DNA of 64,000 bases from an uncultured Neokomagataea sp. GTDB lineage: Bacteria; Pseudomonadota; Alphaproteobacteria; Acetobacterales; Acetobacteraceae. Shown piece by piece: positions 1 to 8,261 of the stretch (positions within the stretch are counted from its first letter, which is position 1; each line of letters opens with the position of its first letter). The stretch covers positions 124,001 through 188,000 of the forward strand of contig NZ_CAMKWA010000002.1 in assembly GCF_946476835.1 (NCBI RefSeq), in the 5' to 3' direction. The translations under genes and the position numbers were made by a program. Below the pieces are notes generated by a model. It was given only the letters and a program-made list of their open reading frames with translations. It did not search any database and was not told the DNA's origin.

Positions 1-869
1 TCTTGGAGTTTGTCTGGCGCCCCGTTAAAGGTCTCTCCATCACACCAGGCTGGAAACATGTTGATTTCAAACGCAGCATTAACGGTATATCCAGCGGTAG
101 TTCCCTGAATTCCACACGCTCTTACGCCGTTGACCTTGGCTCAACGGCTTTGAATTATCAGTTCAACAAACATTGGGCTTACTATGCTCAATGGGCGATG
201 GGTTTCCAAGCACCACCATCCAATGTGCAACGTGGACCCGGCGCACAATTCAACACCCTGTCACCACAACAAACCATCAATTACCAAACGGGCATTATCT
301 TCAAATCTGATCGATTTGTTGCTGATATCGATGGATATTATATTAACTTCCGCAACAAAATCAGTGCCTTCGCCCTCCCTGTCGGGCCAGGCGGAAGCTA
401 CGTTACCGTTTACGGCAACCAAGGCGGCGTCATCTATAAAGGCTTTGAAGCAGAAGCCACCCTTCGCGCAGGCTATGGCTTCAGTGTAACAGCCAACGCT
501 TCCATCAACAGCGCGGCCGACAAAACAAGCGGTATGCAAGTTGCCAACGCTCCATCCAGCACGGCCTTCTTTGGTGTACTCTATGACCGTGATGCCCTGT
601 ACGGATCTTTCCTGACAAAATATGTAGGCCACCGCTTTGCAGGCTCAGGCCAATTACCGAGCGGCGCAAACTACACACGCCTCCCCGCCTATTCCTCCAC
701 GGATCTGACGCTCGGTTACCGCTTCGGCAGCAAATACCGCGTACAATTCCAAGTGGCGAATATCTTTGATAACCGTACCATTACCGAAGGCAATGGCAGC
801 GCAACCCTGCCGACCTATTACTACCTACCACCACGCAATTATTACGGCTCATTCTCTGCATCGTTCTAA
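1..869 (+). CDS. TonB-dependent receptor, C-terminal part (5' end outside window)
   Basis: This is the last 288 or so residues of an outer-membrane TonB-dependent receptor; the plug domain and TonB box lie outside the window. The visible part has the alternating amphipathic strands of a 22-stranded beta barrel, for example around residues 45-70 and 90-115. A near-terminal segment reads VQFQVANIFDNRTI, typical of these receptors (strand, then NxFDxxY/I). The protein ends in SFSASF, with the terminal aromatic residue used in BAM-dependent outer-membrane insertion. The substrate cannot be told from this part. A hairpin directly follows the stop codon. Family assignment is firm; specificity is unknown. 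Confidence 0.9.
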   Translation, partial: LEFVWRPVKGLSITPGWKHVDFKRSINGISSGSSLNSTRSYAVDLGSTALNYQFNKHWAYYAQWAMGFQAPPSNVQRGPGAQFNTLSPQQTINYQTGIIFKSDRFVADIDGYYINFRNKISAFALPVGPGGSYVTVYGNQGGVIYKGFEAEATLRAGYGFSVTANASINSAADKTSGMQVANAPSSTAFFGVLYDRDALYGSFLTKYVGHRFAGSGQLPSGANYTRLPAYSSTDLTLGYRFGSKYRVQFQVANIFDNRTITEGNGSATLPTYYYLPPRNYYGSFSASF

Positions 870-874
870 ACCAC

Positions 875-905
875 AAAAAAGGCAACGCTTCCCAGCGTTG
901 CCTTT
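875..905. terminator. Bidirectional rho-independent terminator
   Basis: A perfect 9-bp stem (ggcaacgct/agcgttgcc, 881-889 and 894-902) has a 4-nt loop. Six A residues precede it and TTT follows it. Read on the minus strand, the A run becomes a T run, so it best serves the nuclease gene. It can also end the receptor transcript. Confidence 0.85.
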
Positions 906-939
906 CCTAATAATATCTACCGATGCAGACAGACTGCTT

Positions 940-1839
940 TTATTGCCCCAAAGACTGGTTCAACACCGCCGCCAAACGTACCCCCGCTTGCTCTAAACGC
1001 AACTGGATCAACGGCCACGCCACAGCGGTATACGCATCTCCCAAATCTGGGTGCTGCTGCGAGGGCAATGCCCCATAAGCAACGCTCCGCGCCAATTCAT
1101 GGCTTTCATCCACCCAGTCAACAACGGCACGATACGGCGCACCGGAAGCAGCCAAATCCTGCGTCCAATACCGCGTCTCCTCAGGTGTAATCTTCGCCGA
1201 TAAATGCTCCGCAGCATCCTGCGCCGCCGCATAATCAATCGAATAATGCGGGCCAATCACTAAATGATCCTGACGGTTCAAAATGCCATCATCCCACAGC
1301 GCATGAAGATTCATGTGTCCCCGCGCTGAATCACCATAATAGGTCAGACGTACCGTATTGCCCCCCATATCATGATCACGTTCAGCCGCATGCAAAGGTT
1401 GATGCAAATCGCCCACCAAATGCACAACCCATTTTAACGCCTCTAACCGTTCTTGAGATGGCGCATGGGCATCTCCCAGGACTTTAATCTCTTCTGGTAA
1501 CCGCTCCACAACACAATTGGTATCGGCACAGTCTCGCACACGCTCATAAGCTGGATTTACAATATCCGTGTCCACATAGTGCCATTTCAACGTCTCTGGC
1601 CGCCCCCCTTCCGCACGCGGAAGATGCGCCATCGTATCTGGCCATGAGGCCACTTGATCAAGAGACTGATGCCCCTCCAGCGCTAAGAGCTGATGCACCA
1701 CCGCTTCCGCCTTCGGCGTTAAACGCTCTTGCGCAATATCTGCGACCATCGCGTGCCCATATGGCCCCCACGCATAAGCCGATGTCGAAAAGGTCATACC
1801 GAACGCCAGAAAAACGGCACCCTTCAGCCAATGCTGCAT
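940..1839 (-). CDS. S1/P1-type zinc nuclease, secreted
   Basis: About 299 residues, in the S1/P1 nuclease family (phospholipase C-like fold; three zinc ions cleave single-stranded nucleic acid phosphodiesters). The N-terminus is a Sec signal peptide ending AYA. The mature protein then starts with Trp, whose free amino group and side chain are metal ligands in this family. WGPYGH follows directly, and further ligand motifs are seen: HYVDTDI, HLVGDLHQPLH, GGNTV and NLHALWDD. I chose the second ATG (1839) because AAGGA lies 6 nt upstream of it, while it abuts the first ATG (1845) with no spacing. The likely role is periplasmic or extracellular nucleic acid scavenging. Confidence 0.9.
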   Translation of the reverse strand: MQHWLKGAVFLAFGMTFSTSAYAWGPYGHAMVADIAQERLTPKAEAVVHQLLALEGHQSLDQVASWPDTMAHLPRAEGGRPETLKWHYVDTDIVNPAYERVRDCADTNCVVERLPEEIKVLGDAHAPSQERLEALKWVVHLVGDLHQPLHAAERDHDMGGNTVRLTYYGDSARGHMNLHALWDDGILNRQDHLVIGPHYSIDYAAAQDAAEHLSAKITPEETRYWTQDLAASGAPYRAVVDWVDESHELARSVAYGALPSQQHPDLGDAYTAVAWPLIQLRLEQAGVRLAAVLNQSLGQ

Positions 1840-1893
1840 TATCATTCCTTCAAAACCCTACACATCCAACCATCAACCAAAAGGCTCTCTACC

Positions 1894-2859
1894 TTAACGA
1901 GCCCCCTGCGCTTCAATCAAAGCATGCACATCCGCATAATACGGTGCCGCATCCGCAGCGCCGTTGCGCGTCGTCGCTAACGCACCACAAGCGGCCGCAA
2001 AACACACTGCGTCTTGAAAGGGCTTCTTCTGCGCCAATGCGAAAGCAAGACCTGCATTAAAACTATCGCCCGCAGCAACCGTATCAATCGCCTCAACATG
2101 GAAAGGCTTACAAAACCCTTCCTCATCCCCATCACGCCAGAATACGCCACGGCCACCCATTTTCACTAAGACTTGGCGTACACCCTTTTTCTGCAATATC
2201 CGGGCTGCCTCAGACGCTTCTTCAACCGTTGTCGGTGTAATACCCGTCAAAAGACCTGTTTCAGTTTCATTCGGCGTAATGATATCCGCCGCACTCAGCA
2301 CATCATCAGACAAACCACCATCCGGTACGGGCGCAGGGTCCAACACCACAACGCCGCCTGCCGCTTTCACACGTTGCGCCGCCGCAATCACAGCAGCTTG
2401 CGGGACCTCCAACTGCATCAAAAGAACGGAGGCTGCTTCTAACCAAGCATCTGCAACCACAACATCCGTCGCATCGACGGCCATATTCGCACCACCAATC
2501 ACGGTAATGCTGTTTTCACCCGTTCCCGCATCAATACCAATCAGCGCCACGCCCGTTGCATGTTCAGAATCATCCCTTAAAGGGCTCAATTCAACGCCAA
2601 AACGTGCCAACTCCCGCCGCGCACGAGCACCAAAATCATCACACCCAACACGCCCGACCAGCGCAACACGCACCGCACCAGAAGCCGCCAAACGCCCCGC
2701 AGCAGCCGCTTGGTTGCTCCCCTTGCCCCCCAGCATAATGCCATAGCTTTCGCCATGCACCGTCTCTCCGGGACGCGGCAACCGTCGCGCACGCGCCGTC
2801 ACATCAATATTAACACTTCCAAACGAAACAATAAGAGGTGTGACGACCGAATGAGACAC
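1894..2859 (-). CDS. PfkB-family carbohydrate kinase, ribokinase-like
   Basis: A sugar kinase of the ribokinase/PfkB family, about 321 residues, acting in the cytoplasm with ATP. Signature 1 is GGKGSNQAAAAGRLA near residue 45. Signature 2 is DTVAAGDSFNAGLA near the C-terminus, whose Asp is the catalytic base. The N-terminal VSFGSVNIDV strand is typical of ribokinases. An ATG lies further upstream at 2895 without a clear ribosome binding site. A GTG at 2859 has GGAG 9 nt before it and fits the family's N-terminus better; the choice is uncertain. No sugar transporter or regulator lies nearby, so ribose is only the likeliest substrate. Confidence 0.85.
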   Translation of the reverse strand: MSHSVVTPLIVSFGSVNIDVTARARRLPRPGETVHGESYGIMLGGKGSNQAAAAGRLAASGAVRVALVGRVGCDDFGARARRELARFGVELSPLRDDSEHATGVALIGIDAGTGENSITVIGGANMAVDATDVVVADAWLEAASVLLMQLEVPQAAVIAAAQRVKAAGGVVVLDPAPVPDGGLSDDVLSAADIITPNETETGLLTGITPTTVEEASEAARILQKKGVRQVLVKMGGRGVFWRDGDEEGFCKPFHVEAIDTVAAGDSFNAGLAFALAQKKPFQDAVCFAAACGALATTRNGAADAAPYYADVHALIEAQGAR

Positions 2860-3130
2860 GATAACCCGCTCCACTAAAGAAAACGTGCCAGCCATAGCAC
2901 CAACACAGTGCTCACGTCAGGCCGCTCGTCTTCTCACATATGTCATGCAGCGTAAGAGAGGCTATTCACGTCTTCGATGACGAACCACACAACACGTCAG
3001 AAGTATAAGAGCAGACACTTAACAACCCTGACGCCTCAGCCCCCACCCATGCATCCCCCTAAACCATCATGGAAATACAGGACTTGAAGCCCTATCCAGA
3101 CCTAGAGCCACAATTTACTCTACCAGCCAC

Positions 3131-3160
3131 CTGCATACTGCATACTGCATACTGCATACT
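3131..3160. repeat. Tandem repeat, 7-bp unit CTGCATA, just over four copies
   Basis: Four exact copies of ctgcata plus a partial fifth stand head to tail. A 7-bp unit is the kind of array that gains or loses copies by polymerase slippage. It lies outside any gene, upstream of the mnmA 3' end. Confidence 0.95.
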
Positions 3161-3261
3161 CAAAAATGGCTCTTTCTGACCCACAAATAAAAAGAACCAA
3201 TAGCCATCCAAACAATCGGGCCGAGCCTGCACGGCATTAGCCGCATCAAACACACAATACG

Positions 3262-3287
3262 AAAAAAGGGGACAGTTTCCTGCCCCC
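3262..3287 (-). terminator. Rho-independent terminator of the desulfurase-mnmA operon
   Basis: Read on the minus strand, an 8-bp stem (gggggcag/ctgtcccc, one G-U pair) has a GAAA tetraloop. Six T residues follow at once. It lies about 30 nt beyond the mnmA stop codon. Confidence 0.9.
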
Positions 3288-3316
3288 TCTCATACAAACC
3301 ATCAAAAACAACGTAC

Positions 3317-4399
3317 TCAGGCAGAACCCAGAATAAAGCCACCACCCAAAACACGCGTTCCATCATACAAAACACATGCCTGACCGGGTGCAGGCGTTGC
3401 CCCCGAGGTCAACTCAACGCGGGCACCACCATCAGGCAGAGGCACAACAAGCGCCTCGCGCAATTCCTCACGTGCACGGATCTGCACACCACACCGCACA
3501 CCTTCCGGTGTTGGATTGCACAGCCAATTCATATCCCGCAGGTGAATGACCTTCCGGGCCTCAGCACTCTGCACCGAAGCACGCGGCCCCACGACGATAC
3601 GACGGCTCGACACATCAATCTTCGTCACCATCTGGCGCTCACCAACAGCTGTGTGAATATCACCCAACCGCTTGCTCTGCCCTACCGTGTACCGCGCAAC
3701 ACCTTCATGCTGACCAAGCACCTGCCCTGTTTCGTCCACGATCTCACCCGGACCACGGATCTCAGGGCGCAGCTTTTCAACAATCTCAGCGTAAGAACCA
3801 TTCGGTACAAAGCAGATATCTTGGCTGTCGGGCTTATCCGCAATCTGCAAGCCAAACTCTTCCGCCATTTTACGCACCTGTGCCTTATCCGGCACATCAC
3901 CCAGCGGGAAACGTAGATACTCTAACTGCTCACGCGTAGTCGCAAACAAGAACCAGCTTTGATCACGGTCACTATCGATTGGACGGTGCATTTGCGCCCC
4001 GTCCTCTCCTTCAACACGGCGCACATAATGCCCCGTTGCCATCGCTTCACAACCAAGGTCACGCGCCATGCCCAGCAGATCCGTGAACTTCACGCCCTGA
4101 TTACAAGCGACACACGGCACAGGCGTTTCCCCGCGCGCATATGACGAAGCAAAACTGTCAATCACGCTGTCACGGAAGCGATTTTCCGCATCAATCACAT
4201 AATGCGGAAAACCCAAACGATCGGCCACGGCGCGCGCATCCATGATGTCACGCCCCGCACAACAAGCTCCCGGCTTGGCTGCTTGACCATGATCATAAAG
4301 CTGAAGCGTCGCACCAATGACCTCGTGGCCCTGTTGGTGAAGAAGTGCCGCCACAACAGAACTGTCCACCCCTCCGGACATGGCAACGAGGATGCGCAT
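3317..4399 (-). CDS. mnmA: tRNA-specific 2-thiouridylase MnmA
   Basis: MnmA (about 360 residues) puts sulfur on C2 of uridine 34 in tRNA for Lys, Glu and Gln, using ATP and persulfide sulfur. The PP-loop SGGVDSS is at residues 8-14. Two catalytic cysteines are visible, in TPVPCVACN and SQDICFVPNG. The C-terminal beta-barrel region ends the protein. The frame is open to 4468, but the PP-loop fixes the start at the ATG at 4399, 5 nt after the ferredoxin stop codon. Two cysteine desulfurases upstream in the same operon are the obvious sulfur source. Confidence 0.96.
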   Translation of the reverse strand: MRILVAMSGGVDSSVVAALLHQQGHEVIGATLQLYDHGQAAKPGACCAGRDIMDARAVADRLGFPHYVIDAENRFRDSVIDSFASSYARGETPVPCVACNQGVKFTDLLGMARDLGCEAMATGHYVRRVEGEDGAQMHRPIDSDRDQSWFLFATTREQLEYLRFPLGDVPDKAQVRKMAEEFGLQIADKPDSQDICFVPNGSYAEIVEKLRPEIRGPGEIVDETGQVLGQHEGVARYTVGQSKRLGDIHTAVGERQMVTKIDVSSRRIVVGPRASVQSAEARKVIHLRDMNWLCNPTPEGVRCGVQIRAREELREALVVPLPDGGARVELTSGATPAPGQACVLYDGTRVLGGGFILGSA

Positions 4400-4404
4400 C
4401 GTCT

Positions 4405-4719
4405 TCAGCCCTGCTTCGGAATATGAACAACAAGACCATCCAGCGCGTCTGTCATGACGATCTGGCAACCCAAACGTGAGGTCTCTTCAAGACCGAAAGC
4501 GAGGTCGAGCATATCTTCCTCGTCATCCGTCGCATCGCTCAGCTTGCCAGCCCATTCCGGGTCCACAATGACGTGACATGTTGCACATGCCAAAGACCCC
4601 TCACAGGCCCCTTCCAGATCAATATCGTGCTTATGCGCCACTTCCAAAACGGACAAACCGTTCGGCGCATCAACATCATGGCGCGAACCATCACGATCAA
4701 TAAAGGTCATCTTAGGCAT
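4405..4719 (-). CDS. 2Fe-2S ferredoxin, adrenodoxin/Isc type
   Basis: A 104-residue ferredoxin whose cysteines are C39, C45, C48 and C85 (C-X5-C-X2-C-X36-C), the vertebrate/Isc-type spacing. An acidic stretch ([12 protein letters not shown], residues 62-73) matches the partner-binding helix of adrenodoxins. Members pass electrons in Fe-S cluster assembly or to cytochromes P450. Its place between a cysteine desulfurase and mnmA argues for the Fe-S/sulfur role. Confidence 0.93.
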   Translation of the reverse strand: MPKMTFIDRDGSRHDVDAPNGLSVLEVAHKHDIDLEGACEGSLACATCHVIVDPEWAGKLSDATDDEEDMLDLAFGLEETSRLGCQIVMTDALDGLVVHIPKQG

Positions 4720-4750
4720 GGACGATCATCTTCCTTGTACTCAGTAAACG

Positions 4751-5884
4751 TCAGGACACACGTGCAACATCAACCAGAAGCGCCGCCGCACGCTCAATTT
4801 CGGCGTTGGACGTAAAACGTCCAACCGAGAGACGCAAGCACCGTGATGCTTCAGCCTCCGGCAATCCCATCGCCGTCAAAACATAAGAGGGTGCCACCTC
4901 CGCCGCTGAACAGGCGGAACCCGTTGACATGGCGATGTCGGGCAGATGAGCCATTACGTCAAGGGCTGAGACCCCTTCTGGCAGGCAGAAATTCAATCCA
5001 CCGGGCAAACGCGGCACTTTTGCACCATTTAACACACTCCCCGGCAGACCATCACGCAATTTTTGCCACAACGCATCCCGCAACTGCGCCAAACGCTCTG
5101 GCTCCACAGCCAAAGCACCACGCGCTATCCGCGCGGCCTCACCAAATCCAACGACGAGCGGCGTTGGTAACGTGCCAGACCGGACCCCACGCTCCTGCCC
5201 ACCGCCTGAAAATAATGGGACAACACGCGCCCGTGGCCGCCGCCGTATATACAACGCACCAGCCCCTTTAGGCCCGTACATTTTATGTGCTGACACCGAA
5301 GCAAGATCGACATGCTCTAACGATACCGGCAGCTTTCCCGCCATCTGCGCCAAATCCGTATGAAACACCGCCCCGGCCCGACGCGCCAAAGCGGCTAACT
5401 TCGGAATATCCTGCAAAACACCCGTTTCATTATTGGCTGCCATAATACTGACTACGGCCGTCGGCACCGACAAGGCCTTCTCCAACGCAGCCGAATCCAC
5501 AATCCCATCCCGATCAACCGGCAGGATCACTGGCTCAAAACCTTCACTCTCAAGAGATTTAACGGACTCCAAAACACATTTGTGTTCCACAGCACTCGTA
5601 ATGACCCGGCGGCGCTCCCCACCCATACGCTGCATATGCCGCGCCGCGCCTTTAATGGCGATATTATTCGCTTCCGTAGCACCAGATGTAAAAACAATCT
5701 CACGCGCCTCCGCCCCGATCAGGGCCGCAACCTGCTCACGTGCCTCCTCGACCGCTTGAGCTGCTTTTTGACCCGGGCCATGCGTACTATGTGGGTTGGC
5801 AAAATCCTGCGTGAACCACGGCAACATGGCACCCACAACTTCTGGCGCGCACGGCGTCGTCGCAAAATAATCCAGATAAATCAT
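4751..5884 (-). CDS. Cysteine desulfurase, IscS/NifS family (copy 2 of 2)
   Basis: A PLP-dependent aminotransferase class V enzyme of 377 residues that turns cysteine into alanine and enzyme-bound persulfide. Lys201 in SAHKMYGPKGAG forms the Schiff base. Cys325 in STGSACSAAEV, in the flexible loop, carries the persulfide. HTDLAQMAGK holds the PLP-pyridine Asp. It is the second desulfurase in a row, 18 nt after the first gene and 31 nt before the ferredoxin. The likely role is sulfur delivery for Fe-S clusters and MnmA. I give no symbol because iscS, nifS and sufS cannot be told apart here with certainty. Confidence 0.92.
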   Translation of the reverse strand: MIYLDYFATTPCAPEVVGAMLPWFTQDFANPHSTHGPGQKAAQAVEEAREQVAALIGAEAREIVFTSGATEANNIAIKGAARHMQRMGGERRRVITSAVEHKCVLESVKSLESEGFEPVILPVDRDGIVDSAALEKALSVPTAVVSIMAANNETGVLQDIPKLAALARRAGAVFHTDLAQMAGKLPVSLEHVDLASVSAHKMYGPKGAGALYIRRRPRARVVPLFSGGGQERGVRSGTLPTPLVVGFGEAARIARGALAVEPERLAQLRDALWQKLRDGLPGSVLNGAKVPRLPGGLNFCLPEGVSALDVMAHLPDIAMSTGSACSAAEVAPSYVLTAMGLPEAEASRCLRLSVGRFTSNAEIERAAALLVDVARVS

Positions 5885-5902
5885 GCACCCACCTCCCGGT
5901 CA

Positions 5903-6994
5903 TTACGCTTTGCGCAAACGCTGCACCATCTGTTCATACGCCGCGATGAACCCATCCACCTGCGCGCTTTGAACATTCCACGGCAACGACACACGCAGAG
6001 CCTGCGTGGCACCATCATGCTCCCCCATCGCCGTTAACACATGCGATGCCGCCACTTTCCCAGACGAACAGGCTGACCCCGCAGATACAGCGAACCCAGC
6101 CAAATCCAGCGTCATCAACTGTATCTGCGCACCAACGCCGTCCAAAATCACATTGCTCGTATTCGGCAAACGTGCAGCACCATCACCCGCTACGCGCGCG
6201 CCCATATTTTTAACAGCATCATCAATCCGCACGCGCAAAGCATCAACAGATGACCAATCCTGAGCACGCGCTGCCGTAAATGCTGCTGCCATGCCCATAA
6301 TCGCCGGTAATGCTTGCGTGCCACCGCGCCGCCCGCGCTCTTGCCCACCACCCGGCATGAAGGCCTCAATGGATTCTGCATCCGGCAACAATAATGCACC
6401 GGCTCCTTTCGGCCCGCCCATTTTATGCCCAGAGAGCGCAACACTACAGCCCTCAAAACGCTGATCTAAACGCCCTGCACTTTGCACCGCATCCACATGC
6501 AAATGCGCGCCAAATTCTTGGCATAACGCGCGCACCTCCCCCAATGGAGAGAGCACACCCGTTTCATTATTTGCCGCCATGACACACACTAAAGCTGGAC
6601 CTAATTCTGCCAGTTTTTCGCGCAAAACAGAACAATCCAACACACCATCACGCGTGACAGGTAGAACATCCGCCCCCGGTGCTGCACGCCGGATAGCATC
6701 ATGCTCCGTTGCACCAATGAAAATCCGTCGCCCCGCACCATATGCGTGCAATGCCAACGCGTTGGCCTCCGTCCCGCCAGACGTAAACACACATTGATCC
6801 GGATCGCGCCCAAACCCCTGCCCGAAAACAGAACGTGCCTCTTCCAACGCACGGCGTGCCGCACGGCCAAACGCATGCACAGAAGACGGGTTACCAACGA
6901 GGTCCAACGCTGCAATCACAGCCTCACGCGCTTCCGGGCGCAACGGCTCCGTTGCATTCGCATCAAGATAAGTCTGGGCGGATGAAATAGTCAT
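5903..6994 (-). CDS. Cysteine desulfurase family aminotransferase (copy 1 of 2)
   Basis: About 363 residues, in the same fold and family as the next gene but clearly diverged from it. The PLP lysine sits in LSGHKMGGPKGAGA (Lys191 from the chosen ATG). The persulfide cysteine sits in SAGSACSSGKVAASH (Cys309). It starts YLDANATEP, in the manner of NifS-like proteins. A GTG at 7003 could also start it; the ATG at 6994 better fits family N-termini, though neither has a strong ribosome binding site. First gene of the operon running through to mnmA. Confidence 0.9.
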   Translation of the reverse strand: MTISSAQTYLDANATEPLRPEAREAVIAALDLVGNPSSVHAFGRAARRALEEARSVFGQGFGRDPDQCVFTSGGTEANALALHAYGAGRRIFIGATEHDAIRRAAPGADVLPVTRDGVLDCSVLREKLAELGPALVCVMAANNETGVLSPLGEVRALCQEFGAHLHVDAVQSAGRLDQRFEGCSVALSGHKMGGPKGAGALLLPDAESIEAFMPGGGQERGRRGGTQALPAIMGMAAAFTAARAQDWSSVDALRVRIDDAVKNMGARVAGDGAARLPNTSNVILDGVGAQIQLMTLDLAGFAVSAGSACSSGKVAASHVLTAMGEHDGATQALRVSLPWNVQSAQVDGFIAAYEQMVQRLRKA

Positions 6995-7160
6995 AAACAC
7001 CACATCGGATTGAACAGAGATTTACGCAAGTTTTGGATTGACGATTCGTGAATTTAAGGCAACGTGTCGATTTTGGTGGAAATCTTTGCACTTGAGTCGA
7101 TATACAATCGCACATCGGAAGGCAGGGCCGTAATCCTGCCGGACACAGTGTGAGAGAAAT

Positions 7161-7826
7161 ATGCCCGAAGTGATGTTCGCTGGCCCAGATGGCCGGCTTG
7201 AGGGACGTTATCACCACTCTAGCGAACCTAACGCTCCCCTCGCCCTGGTGCTGCACCCCCACCCCCTGCACGGTGGCACCATGAATAACCGCATCACCTA
7301 CACAATGTATCGCCATTTCGAGAAAATGGGTTTCTCAGTGATGCGGTATAACTCGCGCGGTGTTGGCCGTTCACAAGGCCGCTATGATGGCGGCATAGGC
7401 GAGATTTCAGATGCAGCCGCGGCGCTGGACTGGATGCAAATGGTGAACCCAAATTCAACCGAACTTTGGATCGCCGGGTATTCTTTTGGTGCCTTCGTCG
7501 GCATGCAACTTCTAATGCGCCGCCCAGAAATCAGCGGTTGGATCAGCGTAGCGCCTCCAGCCAATGATTATGATTTCGGCTTTTTGGCACCATGCCCCTG
7601 CGGCGGTCTCATGATCGCTGGCGGAAAAGACGAAATGGCTCCAGAGCCCGGCATCCACAAACTTGTGGACAAGCTTAATACGCAGAAAAATGTATCCGTC
7701 GATTATCGCATTTTTGATGACGCGGATCATATTTTTGCAAACCAAGCGGACCAAGTCGGCGCAGCGCTTGAGGACCACGTGACCACCATGCGTGGCCGTA
7801 AAGCGCTCGCTCTCGCAGCAGACTAA
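7161..7826 (+). CDS. Alpha/beta hydrolase (COG2945 type)
   Basis: A 221-residue serine hydrolase without a signal peptide. The nucleophile elbow is GYSFGAF (GxSxG), the oxyanion region HPHPLHGGTMNN lies near residue 35, and the catalytic His is probably in DDADHIF. It matches the small conserved cytosolic COG2945 hydrolases, whose substrate is unknown. It is divergent from the cysteine desulfurase operon and is followed by a long hairpin. Confidence 0.85.
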   Translation: MPEVMFAGPDGRLEGRYHHSSEPNAPLALVLHPHPLHGGTMNNRITYTMYRHFEKMGFSVMRYNSRGVGRSQGRYDGGIGEISDAAAALDWMQMVNPNSTELWIAGYSFGAFVGMQLLMRRPEISGWISVAPPANDYDFGFLAPCPCGGLMIAGGKDEMAPEPGIHKLVDKLNTQKNVSVDYRIFDDADHIFANQADQVGAALEDHVTTMRGRKALALAAD

Positions 7827-7834
7827 AAATATCC

Positions 7835-7866
7835 TTTGCTACGGGAAAACACTTTCCCGTAGCAAA
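7835..7866. terminator. Long hairpin, probable bidirectional terminator
   Basis: A perfect 14-bp stem (7835-7848 with 7853-7866) closes a 4-nt ACAC loop. It lies between the convergent hydrolase and small-protein genes. T-rich tracts are short on both sides. Confidence 0.75.
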
Positions 7867-7876
7867 AATACCCTAC

Positions 7877-8059
7877 TCACATAACGGCGTCATTACTCTC
7901 TACCTTAGATGCCTTCTCACGGCGCTGCATAAAAATAACGGTATAAATATTCATCCAATCCCGTGCTCTACGGGCAATGCGCTCTAAACGCTTCTTATTT
8001 TTCTCCGTAAAATCAGTCTCTTTCGCATCACGAGCCTGCATCATATCGTCACGATACAT
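7877..8059 (-). CDS. Small basic hypothetical protein (60 aa)
   Basis: I do not recognise this 60-residue product. Its central part is rich in Lys and Arg (KNKKRLERIARRARDW) and would form an amphipathic basic helix. AGGAA precedes the ATG by about 8 nt, and a hairpin lies just beyond the stop codon, so the frame has the signals of a real gene. The surrounding sequence is more AT-rich than its neighbours. It may bind nucleic acid or membrane; this is inference from charge only. Confidence 0.5.
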   Translation of the reverse strand: MYRDDMMQARDAKETDFTEKNKKRLERIARRARDWMNIYTVIFMQRREKASKVESNDAVM

Positions 8060-8261
8060 AAAAATATTTCCTAATTATATTCTATCGACCACATCATAAA
8101 ATATGAACAAGAACGTAAATATTCGTTAACGAAACAAAACCTTCATATCCTCTAAATTTAAGACCCCACTCCTCTGAAACACCATAGACGGGTGCCCTGC
8201 ACGCTCCGCTGTGCTATGCAAACAGTCCTTTGATTTCATGATAAATAGTGTTGACCATCCC

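Larger units (their letters stand above)
2896..3316. other. Non-coding gap with a 7-bp tandem repeat
   Basis: I see no gene in these 421 bases. They hold a 7-bp tandem repeat (3131-3160) and the mnmA terminator (3262-3287). On the minus strand at about 3070-3127 there is a weak tRNA-like stretch that does not fold properly. Confidence 0.6.

Noticed and set aside
3070..3127. tRNA-like stretch on the minus strand (GGTAGAG near a D arm, CTTCAAG near a T loop)
   Set aside because: The T stem has two wobble pairs and the loop is shifted from TTCAANN. No matching acceptor stem or anticodon arm can be drawn. At best it is a distant relic.
3160..3375. 71-codon minus-strand frame over the mnmA end
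   Set aside because: It overlaps the mnmA 3' end out of frame and spans the operon terminator.
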